The position numbers and the translations under genes are program-made. The notes under the pieces are model-generated. The model was not told where the DNA came from. It saw nothing but the letters and a program-made list of their open reading frames with translations, and did no database searches. Of a stretch of 64,000 nt of DNA, positions 45,163 to 54,033 are shown in pieces. This DNA comes from CBDAQR01 sp965199055 (GTDB lineage Bacteria; Pseudomonadota; Gammaproteobacteria; Pseudomonadales; Halieaceae): contig CBDAQR010000003.1 in NCBI GenBank assembly GCA_965199055.1, positions 682,001 through 746,000 on the forward strand. Reading direction: 5' to 3'. Numbering within the stretch: the first letter of the stretch is position 1; each line of letters starts with the position of its first letter.

Positions 45163-46004
45163 AGTTTTCCCTGGCGCAGCAGTTCGGAGGGGTTATACAT
45201 GTCGACCATCCCCAGGTAACCGCCCAGATCTTCCAGCGCGTCATGCACACCGTAACCCAATAATTCCTGCGCCCGCGGCGAAAGCGTGCGGGCAGTATCC
45301 GGCGGCACTGCGAGTACGTTGTTTTCTTCGGTACGCAGCCAGCCCAGGCAGTAACTCATGTGCACGCCGCGGCGCCAGTGATCGCTGCTATTGGTACCGC
45401 CGGCATGCAATGTAGAGCCGAGATAGATGACTGCCGACCCGGCCGCCATCTCGGCGTAGGCGATTTCATCTTCCGCGGCTTCTCGCTCTGCGGGCCATTG
45501 ATGGCTACCGGGCACGACCGCGGTCGCCCCATTGTCACGAGTGAAATCCACCAGGGCGATAATCGTCGCCAACTGAATCTCAGGCTTGCCCTCCTGGTAG
45601 TGCACCCAAACCCACTCGTCGCGATGGATAAACTGGCGCTCGGAGCCAGGACCCCGATCCATCAAATGGGCGAGGTTGAGTCGATAGTCGGCACAATTGG
45701 GCAGCAGCACCTGGTCACATACATCCAGCAACAGCGGGTGACACATCACCTCATCGGCAAAGCGCTCGCTTTTGCCTGCAAAGCCGCTGACGTGGCGCAC
45801 CTTGTCACCAAAGAATGCTTGTACCGCGGGATTCAGGCCGGTTTTTTCGGCGCCATCCACCAATAGCGGGTCGGCATCTTGATTGATACTGGCCAACAAT
45901 GTCGGGTCGAGCAGCCCATCGATGATGACCCCGCCGCTGGCCTGGAGCTCCGCCACAATCGCTTCGGCACCCTCCGAGGGTGTCATATGCCGCAGTTCCG
46001 CCAT
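45159..46004 (-). CDS. Phytanoyl-CoA dioxygenase (PhyH) family protein
   Basis: A 281-residue Fe(II)/2-oxoglutarate dioxygenase. The iron triad is HRD in FIHRDEWVWVHYQ and the distal His in YLGSTLHAGGTNSSD; the 2-oxoglutarate-binding Arg is probably in WRRGVHMSYCLGW. PhyH relatives hydroxylate lipids, amino acids or natural products. ATG 46004 has GGGAG seven bases upstream. It forms a two-gene operon with the aminotransferase. Confidence 0.83.
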   Translation of the reverse strand: MAELRHMTPSEGAEAIVAELQASGGVIIDGLLDPTLLASINQDADPLLVDGAEKTGLNPAVQAFFGDKVRHVSGFAGKSERFADEVMCHPLLLDVCDQVLLPNCADYRLNLAHLMDRGPGSERQFIHRDEWVWVHYQEGKPEIQLATIIALVDFTRDNGATAVVPGSHQWPAEREAAEDEIAYAEMAAGSAVIYLGSTLHAGGTNSSDHWRRGVHMSYCLGWLRTEENNVLAVPPDTARTLSPRAQELLGYGVHDALEDLGGYLGMVDMYNPSELLRQGKL

Positions 46005-46049
46005 GTTGTTGCTCCCGCCGGGTAAAACCCAAGTATAACCAGCCCCGCG

Positions 46050-46076
46050 GCAATCGCAGCACCCGGGATTTGCTGA
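46050..46076 (+). repeat. 27-bp direct repeat, left copy
   Basis: A perfect copy of the sequence at 48822-48848. It begins GCAATCGCAGCACCCGGG and ends in GCTGA. The two copies enclose the BlaI / BlaR1-TonB / TonB cassette, and the right copy is just upstream of leuS. Confidence 0.85.
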
Positions 46077-46098
46077 CGCCAGAGGCCGGCACCAAGCC

Positions 46099-46176
46099 TG
46101 CTAATTTTTTAGCATTTATTGCTTGACTATCGACCTGCATGTGCTATTTTTTTAGCATAGTGCTAGAAAAGTAGCA
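46099..46176. promoter_or_regulatory. Three BlaI-type operators of form TGCTA-N6-TAGCA
   Basis: Three identical-architecture 16-base palindromes: 46099-46114 (spacer ATTTTT), 46142-46157 (spacer TTTTTT) and 46161-46176 (spacer GAAAAG). Arms are perfect in all three. The gene just downstream encodes a BlaI/MecI repressor, so autoregulation is likely. The last two sites are 19 bases apart centre to centre, nearly two helical turns. Confidence 0.8.
46119..46147 (+). promoter_or_regulatory. Putative promoter of the blaI-like operon
   Basis: A -35 candidate TTGCTT (46119-46124) and a -10 candidate TGCTAT (46142-46147) are 17 bases apart. The -10 overlaps the second operator, so repressor binding would block polymerase. 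Confidence 0.5.
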
Positions 46177-46184
46177 GGTACAGA

Positions 46185-46574
46185 ATGGGAAAAGCATCCA
46201 AACCCGGTTTAAGTCGCCGCGAGCGGCAGATCATGGACGCGCTCTACGAAATGGGGGAAGGCTCCGCAAGAGATGTACATAGCGCCATGCCTGATCCGCC
46301 GAGTTACTCCGCAGTGCGTGCTCAGCTCGCCATTCTGATTGAGAAAGAGCGAATCAAACATAGGCAGGAAGGCGCACGCTATCTATATTCACCGGCACAA
46401 GCGATGTCGAATGTCAGAGAGAGCGCCCTGAAACGCCTTGTGAAGACATTTTTCGGCGGATCAACCGTTAGCGCTGTTTCCGCGCTGGTTGGGCTAAATA
46501 GCTCGAAGATGGACTCAGATGAGCTGGATGAACTCGCTGCACTCATAGAAAGGGAGCGCCAGAAGCGCCGCTAG
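46185..46574 (+). CDS. BlaI/MecI/CopY-family transcriptional repressor
   Basis: A 129-residue repressor with an N-terminal winged helix (LSRRERQIMDALYEMGEGSA, and SYSAVRAQLAILIEKERIKH) and a C-terminal dimerisation helix region. In known systems such repressors are cleaved when the membrane protease partner senses a ligand. The next gene encodes such a protease. No beta-lactamase gene is present in the cassette. Operators lie directly upstream. Confidence 0.88.
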   Translation: MGKASKPGLSRRERQIMDALYEMGEGSARDVHSAMPDPPSYSAVRAQLAILIEKERIKHRQEGARYLYSPAQAMSNVRESALKRLVKTFFGGSTVSAVSALVGLNSSKMDSDELDELAALIERERQKRR

Positions 46575-46583
46575 GAGCGTAAT

Positions 46584-48029
46584 GTGAATTCGGTGGACAC
46601 ATTGCTACTCGATATCCCGTTGCTTGGCCTGGCGACGCTTATGGCCAAAGCAATGCTGCTAGTAGCGATTGCCACTTATCTTGTGCTGCAATATGAAATG
46701 AGCCCAGCAGCGACACGCCATCTTTTGTGGGTAGCACTACTACTCGTACTCGCTGCGCTTCCCGCTTGGACGTGGATCGCTCCGCAGGTGTCCTTACCAG
46801 TTCTACAGTTCACTGAGCTCGATCAACCTACTAAAAGGAGCATCGCGGCCAATATTATGCTCGCCGGGTACGCGCTGGTCGCGATAACGAAGATCACGCT
46901 CCTGCTCTATAACGTTGTAAAGATCGCAATCATTACTGCGGCAGCAAGGCCCGCACCTGAGGAATGGTGCGAGCTTGTGAACGCATCTTCGCCGGGGAGA
47001 ACGATTGTGGTCAGGAAAAGCCATCACATCGATTCTCCGGTCACCTGGGGATACCTAAGGCCAGTACTCCTGGTGCCGATCGAGGACACGTTCAGTGACA
47101 TCGAACGCCGCATGGTGGTACTCCATGAAATACAACATATTCGCCGAGATGACTGGCTAGCACAGCTTCTTGGACAATTGGTGAGTGCATTATTCTGGCC
47201 GGTACCCGGCATTCGCCATGCCCTCCAGAAGCTATCGTTGGAATCTGAGCGCGCTTGTGATGACTACGTGCTCAGCGAGACGCGCGATTCTCCGACTTAC
47301 GCGGCACTGCTGCTACGCCAGGCTCAAAAATCGCATCTGCCTACCACTGTTGCACTTGGCCAGTCCTCCGAACTCGGGCAGCGCATCCGCAGCATGTGTG
47401 GAAACCCTATTGACCACTCTGTCTCACTCCCTGGACAGGCCTGGCTCTACCCGCTTTGTCTCCTAATGGCACTGCCGGTTGCCAGCATTCAAGTCACCCA
47501 ACAACACAGAGCGGAGGCTGGCACTGTGGAGCTGATGGGAGTGACGCTATTGAAGCCATCAGGACTCACTAAAACAGGGAAGGCCAGCCTGGACATTACG
47601 CGACCGCTTCCACCAGACACGCCGCTAGCACAACCGGAGGTACCCATACCCGTCGAAGCGCTGGTAACGGCTCAACTTCCGAATGACATCTACGACGCAC
47701 CCACTGTCAGCATAGCGGCAGATGTTGCACAACTGTCACCGCCGGTTGCGGTCAATGTCGATCTGGGTATTAAGCCAAGGTATCCGCGCATGGCGCTCAA
47801 GAGGAATCAAGAAGGATACGTTCGGGTGCGGTTCCGATTACAGAATTCAGGGCGGTTATCTGACATACGCATCATAAGCGCCGAGCCCCAGGGTGTATTC
47901 GAACAAAGTGTACTGGCCGCGCTGGAAGCTGTTCACATTGATATTCAGGGCGAAGCAGATTCTGAAATCGCAAAGCTCGACCTGGAATCTCAGTTTCGCT
48001 TTCGCCTGCACGATCCACCCGCCCATTAG
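46584..48029 (+). CDS. BlaR1-type M56 metallopeptidase with C-terminal TonB domain
   Basis: A 481-residue membrane protein. Residues 1-120 or so form three to four helices; the zinc peptidase motif VLHEIQHIRRDDW lies near residue 178, with a downstream ESERACDDYVL supplying a further ligand. Instead of a penicillin-binding sensor, the periplasmic part is a Pro-rich linker and a TonB C-terminal domain (about 385-480, KPRYPRMALKRNQEGYVRVR). GTG 46584 has AGGAG upstream. The TonB domain may contact an outer-membrane receptor, linking its state to BlaI cleavage; this is inferred. Confidence 0.83.
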   Translation: MNSVDTLLLDIPLLGLATLMAKAMLLVAIATYLVLQYEMSPAATRHLLWVALLLVLAALPAWTWIAPQVSLPVLQFTELDQPTKRSIAANIMLAGYALVAITKITLLLYNVVKIAIITAAARPAPEEWCELVNASSPGRTIVVRKSHHIDSPVTWGYLRPVLLVPIEDTFSDIERRMVVLHEIQHIRRDDWLAQLLGQLVSALFWPVPGIRHALQKLSLESERACDDYVLSETRDSPTYAALLLRQAQKSHLPTTVALGQSSELGQRIRSMCGNPIDHSVSLPGQAWLYPLCLLMALPVASIQVTQQHRAEAGTVELMGVTLLKPSGLTKTGKASLDITRPLPPDTPLAQPEVPIPVEALVTAQLPNDIYDAPTVSIAADVAQLSPPVAVNVDLGIKPRYPRMALKRNQEGYVRVRFRLQNSGRLSDIRIISAEPQGVFEQSVLAALEAVHIDIQGEADSEIAKLDLESQFRFRLHDPPAH

Positions 48030-48147
48030 AGATCAGCCTGCCGCAATCATCTGCATTGCGAAGTACCGAGCACTTTAGACACAAACCCCGAATTTTTACT
48101 GATTTGCATTCAGGGGCGTTGCTCGCCCAAAAAATGAGGAAAACACC

Positions 48148-48768
48148 ATGAATACACACTCCATCGCATTCGTACTGCCTCGCTACACAGGTATCTCAAT
48201 ACTCGCTGGCCTGACTACCTGCCTTTTGTTCTTGGCAATGTATGCACTTATCGCCACTGACTCGCCGGAGCTGGAAGAATCGATACCTATCAAATTCAAT
48301 CCCATTATGGAGCCACCAAAAGAGCCAGATGTCATCAAAAAGGAGCCTGTAGAGCGCATCCCGGACCCTGCTCTTGCGCCGGAAATAGAGCCTCTCTCAA
48401 ACGTTATTGATTTCAGCGACAACCTGGTCAACATACCGAACAACGTTCCTGACATAGGGAAACACTCTATCGACGGCTCAATGGGCAGCTCCAGCATTGT
48501 GCCAATATTCCGAGTGCAGCCGGATTATCCGCGACGAGCGATTACACGGGGCATCCAGGGCTTCGTCGATCTTGTCTTCGATGTCAGTGCAACCGGCCGC
48601 ACCGAGAATATTCGAGTTCTGGCCGCCGAACCGTCGGGTGTATTTGAACGCGCCGCCATAAGGGCATTAAAAAAGTGGAAATACAAACCACCGATGGACG
48701 ATGGGGTGCCCTACAGCCAGCCGGACATGACAACGCGTATTACCTTCTCCCTAGAGGGCGAAGTGTAG
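48148..48768 (+). CDS. Energy-transducer TonB-family protein
   Basis: A 206-residue protein with one N-terminal membrane helix (ISILAGLTTCLLFLAMYALI), a Pro-rich periplasmic stretch (PIMEPPKEPDVIKKEPVERI) and a C-terminal TonB domain (about 118-206, QPDYPRRAITRGIQGFVDLV, WKYKPP). No exbB or exbD is adjacent. A 118-base gap with a GGGCG/CGCCC hairpin (about 48115-48129) separates it from the BlaR1-like gene. The start has GAGGAAA. Confidence 0.85.
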   Translation: MNTHSIAFVLPRYTGISILAGLTTCLLFLAMYALIATDSPELEESIPIKFNPIMEPPKEPDVIKKEPVERIPDPALAPEIEPLSNVIDFSDNLVNIPNNVPDIGKHSIDGSMGSSSIVPIFRVQPDYPRRAITRGIQGFVDLVFDVSATGRTENIRVLAAEPSGVFERAAIRALKKWKYKPPMDDGVPYSQPDMTTRITFSLEGEV

Positions 48769-48821
48769 CGGCGCAAAGCCTTAGTTTGGGTTGTTCTCAA
48801 CGTGCGGAAAGGATGCCGCCA

Positions 48822-48848
48822 GCAATCGCAGCACCCGGGATTTGCTGA
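48822..48848 (+). repeat. 27-bp direct repeat, right copy
   Basis: Identical over 27 bases to 46050-46076. It lies 41 bases before the leuS start. The distance between the two copies is about 2.77 kb. Confidence 0.85.
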
Positions 48849-48889
48849 TAGAATGCGCGGTCTTTTTTGCACGCTTGATACCGGGAAAA

Positions 48890-51370
48890 ATGGAACAGAA
48901 TTACCAGGCCGACGCATTGGAACAGGCCGCCCAGCAATACTGGGACGACAACGGCAGCTTTAACGTTAAGCAGAAAGACAATCGCGAGAAGTTCTACTGC
49001 CTATCGATGCTGCCCTACCCCAGCGGCAAGCTACATATGGGCCACGTGCGCAACTACACCATCGGCGATGTGATCAGCCGTTTCCAGCGCATGCAGGGCA
49101 AGAACGTACTGCAGCCCATGGGTTGGGACGCATTTGGCATGCCGGCAGAAAATGCGGCCATTCAAAATAAAGTGCCGCCCGCCAAGTGGACGTACGAGAA
49201 CATCGATGAGATGCGTCGCCAGCTCAAGCAGCTCGGTTTTGCCTACGACTGGGACCGCGAGATAGCCACCTGCCATCCCGAGTACTACCGATGGGAGCAG
49301 TGGTTCTTCACTCGCCTGTTTGAGAAAGGCCTCGCCTATAAAAAGGTGGCCGAGGTGAACTGGGACCCGGTCGACCAGACGGTACTGGCCAATGAGCAAG
49401 TGATTGACGGGCGCGGCTGGCGCTCCGGCGCACTGGTGGAGCGCCGGGAGATATCCCAGTGGTTCCTACGCATTACTGCCTACGCCCAGGAATTGCTGGA
49501 CGATATCGACAAGCTCGAGCACTGGCCTGAGCAGGTGCGCACCATGCAGCGCAACTGGATCGGCCGCAGCGAAGGCGTCAATCTGACCTTCGGACTGGCC
49601 GCGGCGCTGCCCGGCGGTGAAGATTCGTTGGAGGTATATACCACACGGCCCGACACGCTGATGGGCGCGACCTATGTTGCCGTTGCTCCGCAACACCCGG
49701 TGGCTTTGCGCGCCGCTGAATCCAGTGACGCTGTGGCTGCATTTGTGGAAGAGCAGAATAAAGGCAAGGTGGCCGAGGCCGAATTGGCCACGATGGAGAA
49801 GCTGGGTATCGATACCGGGCTGAAGGCTATTCACCCGCTGACCGGCGCCGAGGTGCCGATCTGGGTCGCCAACTTTGTGCTGATGTCTTATGGCTCCGGC
49901 GCGGTAATGTCTGTACCTGGCCACGACGAACGCGACCACGCTTTTGCCAGCAAGTACCAGTTGCCTATCGTGCAGGTGATTGCCAAGACAGGTGGCGATG
50001 AAGCCTACGTGAACGACACCTGGGCCGACTGGTACGCCGACAAAACCGATATCGTGACGGTAAACTCCGGCGAGTTTGACGGCCTGGATTTCGAGGGCGC
50101 GTTTAACGCTATCGCCGACAAACTGGAGAGCGAGGGCAAAGGCGAACGTACGGTGAATTTCCGTTTGCGCGACTGGGGTGTTTCCCGTCAGCGCTACTGG
50201 GGCGCACCCATTCCCATCATCTACTGTGACGACTGTGGTGCAGTGCCCGTACCGGATAAAGACCTGCCGGTAGAACTGCCCACCGATATCGAGTTCGATG
50301 GGGTGGGTTCACCGCTGACCAAGATGCCGGAGTTCTACGAGACGGTGTGCCCCAAGTGCGATAAGCCAGCGAAGCGCGAAACCGATACCTTCGATACCTT
50401 TATGGAATCATCCTGGTATTACGCGCGTTACTGCAGTGCACGCACCGATGACGCCATGCTCAGCGAGGAAGCCAACTACTGGGCACCGGTTGACCAGTAC
50501 ATCGGCGGTATCGAGCACGCGATATTGCACCTGCTCTATGCCCGCTTCTATCACAAGCTGATGCGCGATGAAGGCATCGTCAATTCCGACGAGCCCTTCG
50601 CCCGCCTATTGACCCAGGGCATGGTCCTCAAAGACGGTGCCAAGATGTCAAAGTCCAAGGGCAATACCGTGGACCCGCAGGCACTGATCGACCGCTACGG
50701 CGCCGATACGGTGCGCCTGTTCTCCATGTTCGCCGCGCCACCCGATCAATCTCTGGAATGGTCGGATTCTGGCGTTGAAGGTGCTCATCGCTTCCTCAAG
50801 CGGCTCTGGAAATTGGTAGCCGACCACCTGCACGCCGGCGAACCGGTAGCGCTGGATGTTGCCAGCCTGGATGACACGCAAAAAGCCGTGCGCCGAAAAA
50901 CCCATGAGACGATCGCCAAAGTCACGGACGATTTCGCGCGCCGCCAAACCTTCAACACAGCCATCGCCGCCGTGATGGAGTTGAGCAACGAGCTGGGCAA
51001 GCTGGAAAACCGCGAGGGCCAGAGCCTGGCTGTGGAGCGCGAGGCGCTCACCGCGGCGGTACTGATGCTGAGCCCTATAGTGCCTCATATCGGGCACGCG
51101 CTTTGGGGCGGGTTTGGTCACAGCGACAACATCATGGACCACGCCTGGCCCGAATTGGATGAATCGGCCCTGGTTCGCGATTCCATAGAGATGGTGGTGC
51201 AGGTGAATGGCAAGGTTCGCGCCCGCATGGAAGTGCCGGCCAACATGGAGAAAGATGCCATCGAAGCCGAGGCCCTGGTCCAGGATAACGTGCAGAAGTT
51301 CATCGACGGGAATACGGTTCGCAAAGTGATCGTGGTCCCGGGTAAACTGGTAAACATCGTCGCCAATTGA
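48890..51370 (+). CDS. leuS: Leucyl-tRNA synthetase
   Basis: An 826-residue class I synthetase charging tRNA-Leu. HIGH motif: KLHMGHVRNYTIGD; CP1 editing domain with YTTRPDTLMGATYVAV; zinc-type cysteines YCDDCGAVP and CPKCDKPA; KMSKS motif: KMSKSKGNTVDP. ATG 48890 (MEQNYQADALE) fits the family; the frame is open upstream into the direct repeat. First gene of leuS-lptE-holA. Confidence 0.97.
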   Translation: MEQNYQADALEQAAQQYWDDNGSFNVKQKDNREKFYCLSMLPYPSGKLHMGHVRNYTIGDVISRFQRMQGKNVLQPMGWDAFGMPAENAAIQNKVPPAKWTYENIDEMRRQLKQLGFAYDWDREIATCHPEYYRWEQWFFTRLFEKGLAYKKVAEVNWDPVDQTVLANEQVIDGRGWRSGALVERREISQWFLRITAYAQELLDDIDKLEHWPEQVRTMQRNWIGRSEGVNLTFGLAAALPGGEDSLEVYTTRPDTLMGATYVAVAPQHPVALRAAESSDAVAAFVEEQNKGKVAEAELATMEKLGIDTGLKAIHPLTGAEVPIWVANFVLMSYGSGAVMSVPGHDERDHAFASKYQLPIVQVIAKTGGDEAYVNDTWADWYADKTDIVTVNSGEFDGLDFEGAFNAIADKLESEGKGERTVNFRLRDWGVSRQRYWGAPIPIIYCDDCGAVPVPDKDLPVELPTDIEFDGVGSPLTKMPEFYETVCPKCDKPAKRETDTFDTFMESSWYYARYCSARTDDAMLSEEANYWAPVDQYIGGIEHAILHLLYARFYHKLMRDEGIVNSDEPFARLLTQGMVLKDGAKMSKSKGNTVDPQALIDRYGADTVRLFSMFAAPPDQSLEWSDSGVEGAHRFLKRLWKLVADHLHAGEPVALDVASLDDTQKAVRRKTHETIAKVTDDFARRQTFNTAIAAVMELSNELGKLENREGQSLAVEREALTAAVLMLSPIVPHIGHALWGGFGHSDNIMDHAWPELDESALVRDSIEMVVQVNGKVRARMEVPANMEKDAIEAEALVQDNVQKFIDGNTVRKVIVVPGKLVNIVAN

Positions 51371-51380
51371 TGACCGGCCA

Positions 51381-51887
51381 GTGACTCGACTCCTGACTCG
51401 CACACTGCTGATTTCTTGCCTGCTCGCGGCCAGTGGCTGCGGCTTTGCGTTGCGCGGCAGTTTCAACCTGCCCGAAGCCTGGCGTGATATCGCGCTGGAA
51501 TCGCCCAGCCCCAACAGCGAACTGACCCGTTCGGTACGCGAGGGGTTTGAATCCAATGAGGTTCGCGTTACCGACCGTGGTGAGGCCAACTATGTTCTGT
51601 ACCTCGGCAATGAAAAGTTTGAGCGCCGCAATCTCACCATCGGTGGCAATGCCCGCGCCGCGGAATTCGAACTGGTCATGAGCACCAGCCTGCGCGTGAC
51701 CGACAAATCCGGTGAAGAAATCATGGCCGAGACCGAGCTCTCGGCGCGCAGCATCATGACCCACGACCCCGAAAACGTAACCGGCAAGGTGGAAGAATCG
51801 CGCCTGTTACAGCGGGAGATGCGCCAGAATCTCACTCAACAGGTATTGCGCCAAGTGCGCTTCCTGGCGGCGCCCGCCGCGAGCTAA
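51381..51887 (+). CDS. lptE: LPS-assembly lipoprotein LptE
   Basis: A 168-residue outer-membrane lipoprotein that plugs LptD and delivers LPS to the cell surface. Lipobox LLAASGC, followed by GFALRGSFNLPEAWRDIAL, typical of LptE. It starts at GTG 51381, 10 bases after leuS, and its stop overlaps the holA ATG by one base. Confidence 0.93.
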   Translation: MTRLLTRTLLISCLLAASGCGFALRGSFNLPEAWRDIALESPSPNSELTRSVREGFESNEVRVTDRGEANYVLYLGNEKFERRNLTIGGNARAAEFELVMSTSLRVTDKSGEEIMAETELSARSIMTHDPENVTGKVEESRLLQREMRQNLTQQVLRQVRFLAAPAAS

Positions 51888-52912
51888 TGCGCCTGCGGCC
51901 AGAGCAACTCGCCCGCCAACTGCAGCAGCAGGTATTGCCGGTCTATTTTGTCTCCGGCGACGAACCCTTACTGGTACAGGAATCCTGCGACGCGATTCGC
52001 ACCGCCGCGCGAGAGGCCGGTTGCAGCGAGCGCGAGGTGATGCATGTCGACAACAAATTCAACTGGGACGAGCTGGTCGCCAGCTCTGCCGAGATGTCGC
52101 TGTTTGCCGAGCGCAAACTGATCGAACTGCGCATTCCCAGTGGCAAGCCCGGCAGCAACGGTAGCAAGGCACTGGTCGAATACCTCGACAACAATCCGGA
52201 GAATATTCTGCTGATCGTCTCCGGCAAGATCGACAAAGCCTCCACCAACAGCAAGTGGTTTAAGGCCCTCGACCAGGCGGGTGCGGTAATGCAGTTGTGG
52301 CCCGTCGAGGCCCGCGAGCTGCCGCGTTGGCTCGGGCAACGGGTCAATCAGGCTGGCATGGAGATCGACCAAGACGCACTGGTCGTACTCTGCGACCGGG
52401 TAGAGGGCAATCTACTGGCCGCCGTGCAGGAAGTGGAAAAACTCAAGTTACTCTGCCATGGCCAGCGCATTACTGCCGATGATGTTAGCAATAGCGTGGC
52501 CAACAATGCCCGCTACAACTTGTTTACGCTGGTGGACCAGGCCCTGCTGGGCGACGCCGCTACGGCCCTGAAAATGGTCAGCGGCCTGCGCGCCGAAGGC
52601 ACCGATGCCACGGTCATTTTGTGGGCATTGGCACGGGAGTTGCGCCTGCTGTACCAGTGTCGCGCTGAACTCGACCGGGGCCAGCACGAGAACCAGGTAT
52701 TTAAGGCACAGCGGGTATGGGACAAAAGAAAACCCATCGTATCAGCCGCGCTGGGCCGCCATAGCCTTGGCGCTTTAACGGCGTTACTGCATCAGGCCAA
52801 CATTGCCGACCAGTCGATTAAGGGGCTCGGAGACGGCAACCCCTGGGACCTGATCAGCCAATTGATACTCGAACTGGCGGGCACCGGCGAACAAGCGAGG
52901 CGGCGGGCGTGA
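51887..52912 (+). CDS. holA: DNA polymerase III delta subunit
   Basis: A 341-residue clamp-loader subunit that opens the sliding clamp. Recognised from the N-terminal PVYFVSGDEPLLVQESCDAI, the DNNPENILLIVSGKIDK region and the C-terminal collar helices. It overlaps lptE by one base and the GFA gene by four. Confidence 0.93.
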   Translation: MRLRPEQLARQLQQQVLPVYFVSGDEPLLVQESCDAIRTAAREAGCSEREVMHVDNKFNWDELVASSAEMSLFAERKLIELRIPSGKPGSNGSKALVEYLDNNPENILLIVSGKIDKASTNSKWFKALDQAGAVMQLWPVEARELPRWLGQRVNQAGMEIDQDALVVLCDRVEGNLLAAVQEVEKLKLLCHGQRITADDVSNSVANNARYNLFTLVDQALLGDAATALKMVSGLRAEGTDATVILWALARELRLLYQCRAELDRGQHENQVFKAQRVWDKRKPIVSAALGRHSLGALTALLHQANIADQSIKGLGDGNPWDLISQLILELAGTGEQARRRA

Positions 52913-53367
52913 AACTACCGGCCCGTGGCTGCTGCCAGTGTGGCCAGGTACAACTGGTGCTTAACGCAGAGCCGCTGTTCAGCTATGCCTGCCACTGCCA
53001 CGATTGCCAGAAACGCACCGGCGGTGCATTTTCCATGGGCCTGGTGTGCATGGCCGAAGGGGTTCAGATCGAAGGCGAACTCAGTGAATGGACGCGCAGG
53101 TCAGACGACGGCCACACCAACACTCGGTATAGCTGTGCCAGCTGCGGCAATATCGTCTACGGTGCGACTACTGCCTCGGAGGGTATCTGGAAGATGCAGA
53201 CCGGGCTGCTGGACGATACCGCAGCACTCGAACCCGAAGTACATATCTGGACCTGCCGTAAACAGAACTGGTTTGACATACCTGCGGGTGCGCCCCGCTA
53301 CGACACTCAGCCCGATGACCTGACTCAGTTACTCGCTGATGCACTGGCTTATCGCGGCACGAGTTAA
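52909..53367 (+). CDS. GFA/CENP-V-type zinc protein
   Basis: A 152-residue protein of the glutathione-dependent formaldehyde-activating family. Zinc cysteines appear as GCCQCGQV, ACHCHDCQKRTG and CASCGN. Family members have diverse or unknown roles. It starts at GTG 52909 inside the holA stop. Confidence 0.88.
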   Translation: MKLPARGCCQCGQVQLVLNAEPLFSYACHCHDCQKRTGGAFSMGLVCMAEGVQIEGELSEWTRRSDDGHTNTRYSCASCGNIVYGATTASEGIWKMQTGLLDDTAALEPEVHIWTCRKQNWFDIPAGAPRYDTQPDDLTQLLADALAYRGTS

Positions 53368-53385
53368 ACGGCCTGGTTTTCTCGC

Positions 53386-54033
53386 CTATACCTCGTAGCG
53401 ATATTGCTTGAAGTCTTTCGCATAAAATTCGGCGAGACGCTGCCTGACACTATCAGGCATTACAATATCAGCCGTAGCCACGGCCGGTTTTCCGGCAGGA
53501 GAGGTAGTAAACACCTGAAAATTCATGGGCTGAAGATCCAGATCCCATACTTTTTGCAGATCACGGCAAATAACATCTAGACCACGTTCCAACGGGTATA
53601 CGCGCATATCAGGCAGCTGGAACTCACATTGCGGGCGCATATGATTACTCAGCATGTAATTATCAGCCTGGTACTGGTCTAGCATGGACTCTGTCCATGC
53701 CGCGAACTCATCCGGCGAGTTCGTCAACGCCGCCCCTTTGCGGAACCGGTACTCCGAGACAAAACGGTCATAGGGATTCCTGACGATCATAAAAACACCG
53801 TCGAAGCGATCGGTATCAAAAAATGACTGCACGATTTTTGCGTGATAGTGCTGGGGCGGACAGTAGCGATAGGGATTCAGGCTGTTTCCCCAACCGCGTT
53901 CGGTTGACCAGCCATGATCCACCAGTTCGACCAAGTAGCCACTGTCTTCAAATAGCTTTTCGATCGCAGTCCCACCCGTCTTGGGGATGTGCATAAACAG
54001 ATAGGCCTTGCCGTCTTTTGAAAATACCGGCAC
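53386..54033 (-). CDS. Sulfotransferase-family protein
   Basis: A 215-residue PAPS-dependent sulfotransferase-like protein. The 5'-phosphosulfate loop is FMHIPKTGGTAIEKLFE and the 3'-phosphate motif VRNPYDRFVSEYRF. It probably sulfates a carbohydrate or other hydroxyl compound. GTG 54033 abuts the stop of the VOC gene, so the two are co-transcribed. Confidence 0.83.
   Translation of the reverse strand: MPVFSKDGKAYLFMHIPKTGGTAIEKLFEDSGYLVELVDHGWSTERGWGNSLNPYRYCPPQHYHAKIVQSFFDTDRFDGVFMIVRNPYDRFVSEYRFRKGAALTNSPDEFAAWTESMLDQYQADNYMLSNHMRPQCEFQLPDMRVYPLERGLDVICRDLQKVWDLDLQPMNFQVFTTSPAGKPAVATADIVMPDSVRQRLAEFYAKDFKQYRYEV

Noticed and set aside
46185..48029. Beta-lactam resistance operon
   Set aside because: No beta-lactamase or penicillin-binding sensor domain is present; the protease carries a TonB domain instead.
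48115..48136. GGGCG/CGCCC hairpin before tonB as a terminator
   Set aside because: It is followed by A residues rather than a T-tract on the coding strand, so it would not terminate transcription into tonB.
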